Source: DYEP01 sp040755615
Lineage (GTDB): Bacteria > Bacillota > Sulfobacillia > DUSP01 > DYEP01
Reading direction: 5' to 3'
Assembly: GCA_040755615.1 (NCBI GenBank)
Contig: JBFMAL010000011.1
Location: 4,097 to 68,096 of the forward strand
DNA length: 64,000 nt
Part shown: in pieces, positions 34,642-43,041 of the stretch
Layout of the letters: every line of letters begins with the position of its first letter
Numbering within the stretch: the stretch's first letter is position 1
Position numbers and translations under genes: made by a program
Notes under the pieces: generated by a model
Told to the model about the DNA's origin: nothing
The model's input: the letters and a program-made list of their open reading frames with translations, nothing else
Databases searched by the model: none

Positions 34642-35348
34642 GGTCTCACCGTCTGGCTGAAGGTAATGTGAAGCTGACCTGCGGTCGTCCAGACATCGGT
34701 CACGCCGCCCTCCACAGGCACACCTGAAAGATCCACGACAAAGGTGTCGCCACCTAGCGACGAAAGCAGCGCATCCGTAAACTGCCGGGGTATGTTGACG
34801 CCCTCGATGGATATAGTGTTTATCTTGAACGCAAGCTCACGTTCCCCTGACTGCAGAAAACCGCCCGTGAGCGAGACCCCGAGCTTCCTGCCCCCGAGGA
34901 GTAAATCGCCCGTGACAGTGATCCCGCCGGTAGAAATGGAAACCCTGCCGTTTCCAAGGATCGGTATATTCTCTGATACATGCCTGTCGAGCGCCGCTTC
35001 AGAAAGACTGAGCGTGGTACTCACGCTGCCCTCAATCATCTCAAGTCTGCCCTGGGTAACCAGGGAGACAGGGTTTAAGCGGACGTCCACCAGCTGGCTG
35101 ACGATGCGGTCTACGAACAAAACCCCCGTGTCAAGCCCTTCAATCTCTACCCTTATGAGGTCGAATTGCCCACGGAGCATTTTGAGCGCGGGGCGTGACC
35201 TGACGGATACCCGGGTCACATCGGCATCATTGAATCTTGCTGCAACCACTTTGGCGGCGATCTGCTCGAGCCCGCGTGGAAGAACAATCTCGGCAACAAG
35301 CATGATGACCAATGCAAGAATCAGGCTAGACAGGAGGAACCTCTTCAT
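34638..35348 (-). CDS. DUF2993 (LmeA-like) family membrane-anchored lipoprotein-like protein
   Basis: 236 residues from the ATG at 35348 with GGGAGG upstream; a longer in-frame start at 35420 would run into prfB. An N-terminal anchor (FLLSSLILALVIMLVAEIVL) is followed by extended beta-rich sequence with the DUF2993 pattern (RSRPALKMLRGQFDLIRVEI, EGLDTGVLFVDRI) and the internal KINTISIEGVNIPRQFTDALL. The domain resembles lipid-binding TULIP folds; in actinobacteria one member (LmeA) acts in lipid-glycan synthesis. Here it is coupled to the TagA-family gene, hinting at an envelope-glycan role (inference). Confidence 0.7.
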   Translation of the reverse strand: MKRFLLSSLILALVIMLVAEIVLPRGLEQIAAKVVAARFNDADVTRVSVRSRPALKMLRGQFDLIRVEIEGLDTGVLFVDRIVSQLVDVRLNPVSLVTQGRLEMIEGSVSTTLSLSEAALDRHVSENIPILGNGRVSISTGGITVTGDLLLGGRKLGVSLTGGFLQSGERELAFKINTISIEGVNIPRQFTDALLSSLGGDTFVVDLSGVPVEGGVTDVWTTAGQLHITFSQTVRP

Positions 35349-35355
35349 CGTCGTT

Positions 35356-36466
35356 TTACCTCCCGTTGTTCCTTGAGTACTTCTCAAGGTATGCGTATAT
35401 AAACTGGTCGATGTCCCCATCCATCACCGCGTTTATATTGCCTACTTCTTCACCGGTCCTGTGATCCTTCACGAGGGTATAGGGCTGGAATACATAGCTT
35501 CTAATCTGGCTCCCCCAGGCGATCTCCTGCTGCGTGCCTCTCAAGGCGTCCAGCTCCTTCTGCCTCTCCTCAATTCGCCTCTGCAACAGCTTTGCCTGGA
35601 GTATCTTCATGGCAGACAGTCTGTTGGCATGCTGGGACCTTTCGTTCTGGCAGCTCACGACAATGCCGGTAGGAAGATGTGTGATGCGCACAGCTGAGTC
35701 CGTCTTGTTTACATGCTGCCCCCCGGCCCCGCTGGACCTGAACGTGTCTATCTTTAAGTCTGCCGGGTCGATCTCTATCTCTTGCTCCTCAGGAAGTTCT
35801 GGCAGCACGTCAAGGGAAGCAAACGACGTATGCCTCCTCGCGGACGCATCAAAAGGCGAGATCCTTACCAGCCGGTGTACACCCTTTTCCGCCTTCAGCA
35901 AACCGTATGCGTAGCGCCCGCTTACGAGAAACGTGATGCTCTTTAGACCCGCCTCCTCCCCGGGCAATTCGTCCAGAATCTCTACCTTAAACGCCTTTCG
36001 TTCAGCCCACCTGCTGAACATGCGAAAGAGCATCGACACCCAGTCCTGCGCCTCGGTACCGCCAGCTCCGGCGTGAAGAGACAGGATGGCGTTGTTTTCG
36101 TCGTATCCACCAGACAGCAGGCTCCTCAGTTCATAGTCCCTGAGATCCCGTGCGAACTCCTGGTAATTCTTTTCCGTCTCTGCGAGCAAAGCCTGATCCT
36201 GGGTCTCCTCACCCAGCTCACACCACACCTCAAGCTCTTCCGCCCTTGTCTTCAGCGACGTAAAGCGCTCTACCTCTTCTTTCAACGAAGAGAGCCTCCT
36301 GACTAGACCCTGAGCTTCTTCGGGTTTGTCCCAAAAGTCGGGCGCGGCCATTTTCTCTTCGATAGACCGGATTTCGGCCTCGATACCTGCCAGGTCAAAG
36401 AGACCTCCCGAGTTTTGCCAATCGCTCACTGGCAGCTTGAATGTCCTTCCTTATGAGTTCGAACAT
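35356..36466 (-). CDS. prfB: Peptide chain release factor 2 with programmed +1 frameshift
   Basis: The ATG at 36466 (GAGGGGG site upstream) begins MFELIRKDIQAASERLAKLG, reaches CTT TGA after 23 codons, and resumes in the +1 frame as DLAGIEAEIRSIEEKMAAPD, giving 369 residues in all. RF2 hallmarks: the SPF anticodon-like tripeptide (LVRISPFDASARRHTSF) that reads UGA/UAA, and GGQ (SSGAGGQHVNKTDSAVRITH) for peptidyl-tRNA hydrolysis. Synthesis is autoregulated: low RF2 favours shifting at its own UGA. It lies 13 bases after secA, as in B. subtilis. Confidence 0.96.
36395..36407 (-). promoter_or_regulatory. prfB programmed frameshift site
   Basis: On the minus strand GGGAGGTCTCTTTGAC: an SD-like AGG stretch stimulates slippage, CTT (36400-36398) is the slippery codon, TGA (36397-36395) the in-frame stop and the following C keeps the canonical CTT-TGA-C context. 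The spacing from AGG to CTT is that of known prfB sites. Confidence 0.92.
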
Positions 36467-36479
36467 ATAGCAACCCCCT

Positions 36480-38969
36480 CTACCTGCCGCAGCATTTCTT
36501 GTACTTCTTCCCGCTTCCGCATGGACACGGGTCGTTTCTGCCTATCCTCTCACCCTTCTTCAGCGTACTTGCAGGAGTCTGGCCTCCCTCAACTGTTTGC
36601 CTCGGGGCAGGCTGTGTCACGACCCTCGCCCTAAATACCAGCTTCACTATATCCTCCTGGATGGAGCTTATCATGTTCTGGAACATCTGATGGGCTTCGA
36701 TCTGGTATTCGATAAGCGGATCTCTCTGACCGTACGCGCGAAGCCCGATGCCCTCCCTGAGGTCGTCCATGTTCGCCAGATGTTCCATCCACTTCGCGTC
36801 CACCACACGCAGCGTAGCCTGCCTCTCCAGCTCCCGCATCAGTTCGGGACCGAGGTCCTTCTCCTTGGCTGCGTAGCGCTCCATAGCGATGGAGAGCACT
36901 CGCTCCCTGATCTCCCTTCTTTCCATGCCGTCAAAATCCTTTGCGGTTACAACACGGCCCGGCACAAAACTCTGGCCCACCGCAGTCGCAAGCCCGTCAA
37001 GATCCCAGTACTCAGGGGCCGAGAACTTATTGCAGTAGCTATCGACGAGCTCGTCCACGACCTTTTCGATCATACCACGGATGCTCTCTTTCATATTCTC
37101 TCCGCTGAGCACCTTGCGACGCTGGCTGTAGATGATTTCTCTCTGTTTATTCATGACATCGTCGTACTCCAAGACTCGCCGCCTGAGATCGAAGTTCCGG
37201 TTCTCCACCCTTTTCTGGGCGTTCCTTATCGCATTTGTCAGCAACGGGTGCTCGATGGGCGTGTCTTCATCCACCCTGAGCCGTTCCGCGATGCCCGCCA
37301 CGAGGTCACTGCCAAAAAGCCGCATCAGGTCGTCCTCAAGCGACAGGTAAAAGCGGGACGAGCCTGGGTCGCCCTGGCGCCCTGAACGCCCTCTCAGCTG
37401 GTCGTCTATACGGCGTGCTTCGTGACGTTCTGTACCTATGATATGGAGCCCACCGAGCTCCACCACGCCCTCACCCAGGACGATATCGGTACCTCTTCCC
37501 GCCATGTTTGTAGCGATGGTCACCGCGCCGCGCCTTCCTGCAAGGGCGACGATCTCGGCTTCCTTCTCGTGGTATTTGGCGTTTAACACCTGATGAGGAA
37601 TGCCCCGCTTTTTTAGCATGTCGCTTAGAAGTTCAGATTTCTCTATCGAAACCGTCCCGACCAGGACGGGCTGGCCTCGTTTGTAACACTCCTCTATTTC
37701 CCTGCAGACCGCACGGAACTTGGCCTTCTCCGTAGTATACACCACGTCGGGATAATCAACGCGTATCATCGGCTTGTTGGTCGGTATCTCTATTACATCT
37801 AACCCGTAGATCTTCTTGAATTCATCAGCCTCTGTCAGCGCAGTACCCGTCATCCCTGCGAGCTTTTCGTACATCCTGAAGTAGTTCTGGTATGTTATGG
37901 TTGCGACGGTCTGCATCTCCCGTTCGATCTTCACGCCTTCTTTTGCCTCAATGGCTTGATGAAGCCCATCTGAATAACGGCGGCCGAACATAAGCCGTCC
38001 CGTGAATTCATCAACGATGATCACTTGACCATCTTTCACTACGTAATCGCGGTCCCTTTTCATGAGGCACCGGGCCCGAAGCGCCTGGTTCAGGTAATGG
38101 GACAGATCGGTGCTCTCATCTTCATAAAGGTTTGATACGCCCAACGCCCGCTCCACTTTAGCGATACCTTTCTCGGTCGGTGTAACCGCCCTCGCCTTCT
38201 CATCTACCTCAAAGTCCTCGCCCTCTCTTAGTTGTCGGACCACGTGCGCAAATCGGTAATACAGGTCGGGGGACTTGGCACTTGGACCGGATATAATCAG
38301 CGGCGTTCTCGCTTCATCAATTAGGATGCTGTCCACCTCGTCCACGATGGCGTAGTGCAGCTTTCGCTGTACAAGCTGTTCCCGGTAGATGGCCATATTA
38401 TCACGGAGGTAGTCGAAGCCAAACTCACTGTTCGTTCCGTAGGTGACGTCCGAATCATAGGCGGCCTTTCGCTCCTTATGGTCCATGCCATGAAGGATCA
38501 ACCCCACCGACAGTCCGAGGAATCTATAGATTTGTCCCATCCACTCGCTGTCTCTCCTGGCCAGATAGTCGTTGACGGTGACTACATGAACACCTCTGCC
38601 GGTGAGTGCGTTCAGGTACACCGGGAGTGTGGCTACCAGCGTCTTACCTTCACCGGTCTTCATCTCCGCGATGTCACCTTCGTGAAGCACAACGCCGCCC
38701 ATGATCTGGACGTCGAAATGCCTCATGCCCAAGACGCGTCTTGATACCTCGCGCACAGCTGCGAACGCATCAACGAGCAGGTCGTCAAGACGAGCGCCTT
38801 TATGCAGCCGTTCACGGAAAACCCGTGTTACGTTCGACAAATCTTCGTCCGACATGTTTCTGTACTGGTCTTCAAGCGCGTTTACTTGCTGCACGATCCC
38901 GCTGAGTCTGCGTATCTCGCGGTCATGAAGTCTCTTGGTGATCGCGCCCTGAAATAACCGAAGTACCAC
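36480..38969 (-). CDS. secA: Preprotein translocase ATPase SecA
   Basis: 829 residues from the GTG at 38969, fixed by GGGGAGGAG five bases upstream. Motifs: Walker A MKTGEGKTLVATLPVYLNAL, NDYLARRDSEWMG, DEAD-like YAIVDEVDSILIDEARTPLI, second nucleotide domain TNMAGRGTDIVLG, and a C-terminal zinc SEC-C tail (RNDPCPCGSGKKYKKCC) that binds SecB or ribosomes. It drives export through SecYEG. Position next to prfB is conserved across Bacillota. Confidence 0.98.
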   Translation of the reverse strand: MVLRLFQGAITKRLHDREIRRLSGIVQQVNALEDQYRNMSDEDLSNVTRVFRERLHKGARLDDLLVDAFAAVREVSRRVLGMRHFDVQIMGGVVLHEGDIAEMKTGEGKTLVATLPVYLNALTGRGVHVVTVNDYLARRDSEWMGQIYRFLGLSVGLILHGMDHKERKAAYDSDVTYGTNSEFGFDYLRDNMAIYREQLVQRKLHYAIVDEVDSILIDEARTPLIISGPSAKSPDLYYRFAHVVRQLREGEDFEVDEKARAVTPTEKGIAKVERALGVSNLYEDESTDLSHYLNQALRARCLMKRDRDYVVKDGQVIIVDEFTGRLMFGRRYSDGLHQAIEAKEGVKIEREMQTVATITYQNYFRMYEKLAGMTGTALTEADEFKKIYGLDVIEIPTNKPMIRVDYPDVVYTTEKAKFRAVCREIEECYKRGQPVLVGTVSIEKSELLSDMLKKRGIPHQVLNAKYHEKEAEIVALAGRRGAVTIATNMAGRGTDIVLGEGVVELGGLHIIGTERHEARRIDDQLRGRSGRQGDPGSSRFYLSLEDDLMRLFGSDLVAGIAERLRVDEDTPIEHPLLTNAIRNAQKRVENRNFDLRRRVLEYDDVMNKQREIIYSQRRKVLSGENMKESIRGMIEKVVDELVDSYCNKFSAPEYWDLDGLATAVGQSFVPGRVVTAKDFDGMERREIRERVLSIAMERYAAKEKDLGPELMRELERQATLRVVDAKWMEHLANMDDLREGIGLRAYGQRDPLIEYQIEAHQMFQNMISSIQEDIVKLVFRARVVTQPAPRQTVEGGQTPASTLKKGERIGRNDPCPCGSGKKYKKCCGR

Positions 38970-39183
38970 GCCGACTCCTCCCCGCACAAACACGTATAAA
39001 GGAACCGTCAGGTTCCCTCGTATGTTATTGTACCACCTTTTCTGCAAGGCGGCAAACGGCCCGCTGGTTAAACCCTGCTACTTAGCGCGCCAGGACAAGT
39101 CCCATAATCTCAAGGCCGCTCCGCAAGCTCATTAAGCTGTTCCGGTGCGAACCTCTCCTCCGAAAGAAGTGTTGTTCAGCTCT

Positions 39184-39366
39184 TCATTTCCTAAGGAATC
39201 TGGCCAGGATGGGTTTTAAGTCTGCGTTTCTACCCACAATCATCATGTCATAGTTCTCTCGTATACGCAGGTACCTTTCAAAGCTCCATTCAAGAACAGT
39301 ACGATGCTGTCTAAGCACGGCCGGGCCTGGAGCAAAAGGCTTGAAGATGCCCTCAAGATGAAGAGG
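39184..39366 (-). pseudogene. Unrecognised open frame without a start, likely gene remnant
   Basis: A 60-codon minus-strand frame between two stops reads with protein-like composition (LEGIFKPFAPGPAVLRQHRT, then LEWSFERYLRIRENYDMMIV and LKPILARFLRK). No ATG, GTG or TTG with a ribosome site precedes it; one in-frame GTG occurs inside. It lies downstream of the promoter-like site at 39577-39604. I do not recognise a family. It could be the 3' remnant of a lost gene or a short gene using a non-standard start. Confidence 0.35.
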
Positions 39367-39399
39367 TCAAAATAAGGCCGGGCCATGTCGAAGGCACCT

Positions 39400-39604
39400 G
39401 AGACTCAGTTACTACCCCCACATCTGGGGCGGTCACTTGGAGACATCACTTCTCCCTGTGCAGCCTTGACCCCGCCTCAGCCCTATTCCAGTAAGGCCCA
39501 TGCTACTGGCACGCGGCGACCAATGGGGCTGGCACACACTATGGGGTCACCGCTTCTTAAGCCATCATCCGTCCCGATTATAACAGGTTTTGCGGGGCAA
39601 TCAA
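39400..39604 (-). ncRNA. Candidate structured RNA with its own promoter
   Basis: On the minus strand TTGATT (39604-39599), a 16-base spacer and TATAAT (39582-39577) make a good sigma-A promoter. Within the next 170 bases are four stems: 39545-39553 with 39513-39521 (9 bp, one G-U), 39504-39509 with 39488-39493 (6 bp), GGTCA-type pairing of 39467-39473 with 39428-39435, enclosing GGAGA/TCTCC (39439-39443 with 3951-type arm at 39451-39455). No conserved protein frame covers it. It does not match the signatures I know for RNase P, tmRNA, SRP, 5S, 6S or common riboswitches. The class is unknown and the 3' end is undefined. Confidence 0.35.
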
Positions 39605-39882
39605 AACGGCCCCAAACTCGCCGATTCTTGGGTATTCCTGCTGTGAGAAACGGGTCTTACCAGTAACGTGTCTGGTAAGACCTGACTGCGGGCTGTGTAC
39701 ATATAATTGACGTAATTGGGCGCTTCAAAAAGCAGAAACTGTGCATACGCTTGCAGCAATCGCACTGCAAACCGTCTATGAAAACCTTAAGAAACATCGT
39801 ACCAGGCGGGGATAATCTACGACCCTGTCCCTGAGGGTTCTGTCACCTGCAACAATGACCCCCGGCTCGGTCTGGCGGCAGT
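39605..39882. other. Gene-poor stretch between secA and the DUF5317 gene (upstream half)
   Basis: No complete gene is seen here. A plus-strand frame of about 32 codons around 39715-39815 (LQKAETVHTLAAIALQTVYE, NLKKHRTRRG) looks helical but starts right after a stop and lacks a start codon, so it may be another gene remnant. The whole 39.05-39.88 kb gap appears to be a site of past insertion and decay between secA and the c-di-GMP genes. Confidence 0.35.
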
Positions 39883-40446
39883 TCATGGTGTCTTGTCGGC
39901 CATCCCGCTCAGTTTCATGCCCCACTGGATCAGGAGAAAGAGTCCGATGGCCAAAAGCACGTCACCTGCGCTGAATACAAACGGGCGAGGATAGGGCGGG
40001 GGCATGACCATAACGTCCCCGAGAAAAGACAGTCGCGTGGCTTCGCTGATCAGCTGGTGGCTCCTGCTGCCATCAGCGAGCAGAAGCTGTATGTAATTGG
40101 TAAGCCCTGCTCTCTCCAGATGAGGGAGGCTTACCGGCATTCTCCCCCCGTTGGCGAAGATGACCACTGCGTTCAGCGCGGCCCCGGAAAAAAGCAGCGG
40201 AATGCCAGGCAGGCGCCAGTTGGAGAGCAGTGCAGCAAAGAGAAGTATGTATGAGATCAGGTGCAACAGCGGGGGTACGTACCGCGACCCGCTGGGTACG
40301 AGCCCGATCATGAGCGCAAACTGAAGGCCGTAAGAAAGGAAGATGAGGTAAAGCCTCCTGAAGGGTATCAGGGCGAGCGCCCGAACCGAACCTTTTCTCA
40401 GTTTACCGATTAGTATCGAGACTATGATGACGCCGGAAAACATCAA
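39883..40446 (-). CDS. DUF5317 family membrane protein
   Basis: 187 residues with four to five transmembrane segments (SGVIIVSILIG, FLSYGLQFALMIGLV, LISYILLFAALLSNW, GIPLLFSGAALNAVVIFA) and the short motif ANGGRMPVSL typical of DUF5317. The C-terminal helix is FVFSAGDVLLAIGLFLLIQW. Function unknown. The ATG at 40446 lies 43 bases inside the end of the upstream HD-GYP gene, so it is translationally coupled to it; the family is often found next to HD-GYP genes in clostridia, which I state from memory. Confidence 0.6.
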   Translation of the reverse strand: MMFSGVIIVSILIGKLRKGSVRALALIPFRRLYLIFLSYGLQFALMIGLVPSGSRYVPPLLHLISYILLFAALLSNWRLPGIPLLFSGAALNAVVIFANGGRMPVSLPHLERAGLTNYIQLLLADGSRSHQLISEATRLSFLGDVMVMPPPYPRPFVFSAGDVLLAIGLFLLIQWGMKLSGMADKTP

Positions 40447-41707
40447 GACCCATCCTCTCTATGTCCTTAAATACTTCTTTGAACACCGTCACCACGTCCG
40501 GGTCCAACTCGCGACCGGACATCCTAACCAGCTGCTCGCAGGCCTCATGAAGGGGGAGCGCCCCCCTGTAGGGGCGGTCCTGTATCATGGCGTCGAACGC
40601 CTCTGCGCATGCCACCACTCTTGCTTCAAGTGGTATGTCCTTGCCGGACAGACCAGCAGGGTATCCTGTGCCGTCGTAGTGCTCATGGTGGTAGAGGATT
40701 GCCCGTTCGGTGTTCTTCAGAAAGGGGACGTCAGATACAAGCCCTGCACCGACCACGCAGTGGTTCTGTATCAGAACGAATTGATCCTCCCTGAGCGGTC
40801 CGGGACGAACCAGAATACGTTCATCGGTACCGAGGTTACCCACATCATGCAGAAGTCCTGCCCAGTAGATCTCCATCACTTTGGCCTCACCGAGCCCCAT
40901 CTTCCTGGCGATGGCCGCGGCAAGACGCGCAGTGTTCATGCTATGCCCTCTGGCCATGGGCTCCTTATCCTCTATGGCACTAACCAGCGCTTCAACGGTA
41001 TTGCGGTGCACCGCTTTCATGTCTACAAACAATCGGGTAGCATAAATGACTATAAGCAGAGATACCACAAATAACATGATCTCGAACGCGCCGAAGTCCT
41101 GGTAGTAATAGAACGCGGCAATCGCTAGGCCGAGAGCGGGGTTTACAACCATTCCGAGTGAGTTTCTGAAGTAAAGTCTGCACGCTATCCAGAAGTTCAC
41201 GCGGTACCTCTTGCGCTCCTCCAGCGACTTCAGACATGTGAGAGCGATGTAATACACGATGGCAGCCCCAGAAAGCGGCAGCACGACCCATATAAACGAG
41301 GTCCTGGGCGGTATGCTCTCAAGCAGCCTGTAGCCGAAACCCGCCGCCAATGTGGCAAGTGCTGATTCACAGGACCTGTACCAGGCAAGCATGTCCATCA
41401 GATCAGATCTCTTCCAGCGTTCCTTGTGGACCACCTCAGCTAAGACCCGCCCCAGCAGCGCAGAAATCATTGCAGCATGTGGACCCAGGAGGATGATTGC
41501 GGAAAGGTCCGTGGATGGTGTTATGTCGAGCTGGGCGGTCCCGTCCAGATCGATGGGGATCAGTCTCAGAAGTACCGTAAGCAGCAGGAAGAAAGCAAGC
41601 GTCATGGTGACCCTTACCCGGGTGAACACCAGGTACCCCGCTATTAGGAGGGTCACGGCGCATACAAGCACAATATATCTTCTGTAGCTGGAAGAATACC
41701 CGGCCAC
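40403..41707 (-). CDS. Membrane HD-GYP domain protein, putative c-di-GMP phosphodiesterase
   Basis: 434 residues. Residues about 10-230 form a multi-pass membrane module; residues about 235-425 are an HD-GYP domain: H-x-x-N start at ARGHSMNTARLA, GLLHDVGNLGT (HD pair, with Asn replacing the usual Lys of HDIGK), ILYHHEHYDGTGYPAGLSGK (HH and GYP) and VVACAEAFDAMIQDRPYRGA. The expected activity is hydrolysis of c-di-GMP. The membrane part shares a pattern with the next gene and with the GGDEF protein at 58568 (polar strand, then S-A-I-I-L-L-G-P-H-A-A). It is in operon with the neighbouring HD-GYP gene, 17 bases away. Confidence 0.88.
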   Translation of the reverse strand: MAGYSSSYRRYIVLVCAVTLLIAGYLVFTRVRVTMTLAFFLLLTVLLRLIPIDLDGTAQLDITPSTDLSAIILLGPHAAMISALLGRVLAEVVHKERWKRSDLMDMLAWYRSCESALATLAAGFGYRLLESIPPRTSFIWVVLPLSGAAIVYYIALTCLKSLEERKRYRVNFWIACRLYFRNSLGMVVNPALGLAIAAFYYYQDFGAFEIMLFVVSLLIVIYATRLFVDMKAVHRNTVEALVSAIEDKEPMARGHSMNTARLAAAIARKMGLGEAKVMEIYWAGLLHDVGNLGTDERILVRPGPLREDQFVLIQNHCVVGAGLVSDVPFLKNTERAILYHHEHYDGTGYPAGLSGKDIPLEARVVACAEAFDAMIQDRPYRGALPLHEACEQLVRMSGRELDPDVVTVFKEVFKDIERMGLDVFRRHHSLDTNR

Positions 41708-41723
41708 CAGACTCCTCCCCCGG

Positions 41724-43016
41724 CTATCCGTCTCGTGATGCTGCGGCTTCGGCCTGTGCCTGTCTGGTCTTCAACTCTTCTTCGTATTCGGCCTGCGTGA
41801 CTTCCATAAGTACAGATACGACCGCGGGATCAAATTGCTTGCCGGAGCCCCTAATCACCTCGCGTCTGGCCTCAGCAATGCTGAATGCACGCTTGTACGG
41901 TCGTTCTGAAGTAATAGCGTCAAATGCATCGCACACCGCGATGATGCGCGCTCCAAGTGGAATCTCTTCCCACGCGAGCCCATCGGGGAAACCCGCACCA
42001 TCCCACCTCTCATGGTGATATCGTACCCAGGAAGCAGCCTTGCCCAGAAGGCGTATATCCTTAATGATCTGACCGCCGATAACAGGGTGCCTCTGCATCT
42101 CGGCGTACTCCTCTGCAGCAAAAATGCCCGGCTTTTTAAGTACTGAATCACGTACGCCGATCTTGCCGATATCGTGCAATAGACCAACATATTCCAGCAG
42201 TTCTATTTGATCTTCGGGCAGATGCATCTTCCGCCCCAGTTTCACTGCTAACTGCGCAACTCGTTCTGAATGCCCCTTTGTGTACGGGTCCTTGGCCTCG
42301 AGGGCTGTGGTGAGTGCTCTGACGGTGTCCAAGTACATCCGTCTCATATCAATGAATCTCTGGAAGGAGTACCTCGCCATAAGAAGCGGCAGGAAGAAGA
42401 GGCCTATCCCCACAGGTCCCGACCTCAGATAACTTGAGGCCAGGAGCGATCCGATGGGCGCGAGCGCAAGGTAATTGGGCAGCAGCCATTTCAAGTTCAG
42501 CGCCCATACTCCCCAGATCGACATCTTCTGCCTCAAAGCAAGAAAGAACACGACAAACGTGACATTGGTGAGGGCATATACCACCGCGCACAAAGCCAGC
42601 GGCACAATATCACTCAAGGTACTTACGGCTCCGACGGTACCGCCCGCCGCCCGATACGTAAGCCCGGAGATCCCGGCAACCAGCGCTACCATGCCTCTAT
42701 TGAAGAGTACCATATCAATGGGAGTCTGGCCCCGGAGGTCCTTCACCCTGATGGACCCGATTGCAGCGACCCATGCGGCAGCTTCTGGGCCAAGTACGAT
42801 GATCGTGGCGAAAAACACGGCGAAACTTACGGATACCGTGCCGTCGCGCCGGGGAAGGGTGACGGGCATGGCCTCCGCTGCCAGTGCCAGCAAAGAAAAA
42901 AATGCGACCTGTTCCCAGGCGTGCTGCCTGAGAGCAGGCCACCACAATACCAAGAGGAGTAACCCGGTAATGGTGACGAAGAGGGCATAAAGTTTGCTCC
43001 ATTGTAACCGCGGCAT
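41724..43016 (-). CDS. Membrane HD-GYP domain protein, putative c-di-GMP phosphodiesterase
   Basis: 430 residues with the same build as its downstream neighbour: membrane module (LPRRDGTVSVSFAVFFATII, VLGPEAAAWVAAIGSI) and HD-GYP domain (KGHSERVAQLAVKLG, GLLHDIGKIGVRDSVLKKPG, VRYHHERWDGAGFPDGLAWE, CDAFDAITSERPYKRAFSI). The GYP tripeptide is GFP, a common variant; all HD metal ligands appear intact. A short charged tail follows. It is preceded by an unusual leader (43042-43233) containing a small peptide gene and mutually exclusive hairpins. It forms an operon with the second HD-GYP gene and the DUF5317 gene. Confidence 0.88.
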   Translation of the reverse strand: MPRLQWSKLYALFVTITGLLLLVLWWPALRQHAWEQVAFFSLLALAAEAMPVTLPRRDGTVSVSFAVFFATIIVLGPEAAAWVAAIGSIRVKDLRGQTPIDMVLFNRGMVALVAGISGLTYRAAGGTVGAVSTLSDIVPLALCAVVYALTNVTFVVFFLALRQKMSIWGVWALNLKWLLPNYLALAPIGSLLASSYLRSGPVGIGLFFLPLLMARYSFQRFIDMRRMYLDTVRALTTALEAKDPYTKGHSERVAQLAVKLGRKMHLPEDQIELLEYVGLLHDIGKIGVRDSVLKKPGIFAAEEYAEMQRHPVIGGQIIKDIRLLGKAASWVRYHHERWDGAGFPDGLAWEEIPLGARIIAVCDAFDAITSERPYKRAFSIAEARREVIRGSGKQFDPAVVSVLMEVTQAEYEEELKTRQAQAEAAASRDG

Positions 43017-43041
43017 TGTCTATTACTGCTCCCCTCAAAGA

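Noticed and set aside
36597..37385. 262-codon plus-strand open frame opposite secA
   Set aside because: Antisense shadow of the strongly conserved secA coding sequence; no start signals.
39400..39604. Known riboswitch or housekeeping RNA (cobalamin, glycine, 6S, SRP, RNase P)
   Set aside because: The conserved core sequences of these classes are not present on either strand.
39385..39666. 93-codon plus-strand frame in the secA upstream gap
   Set aside because: Pro/Ser/Thr-rich random composition and no ribosome site; the same segment is better explained by the promoter and stems on the minus strand.
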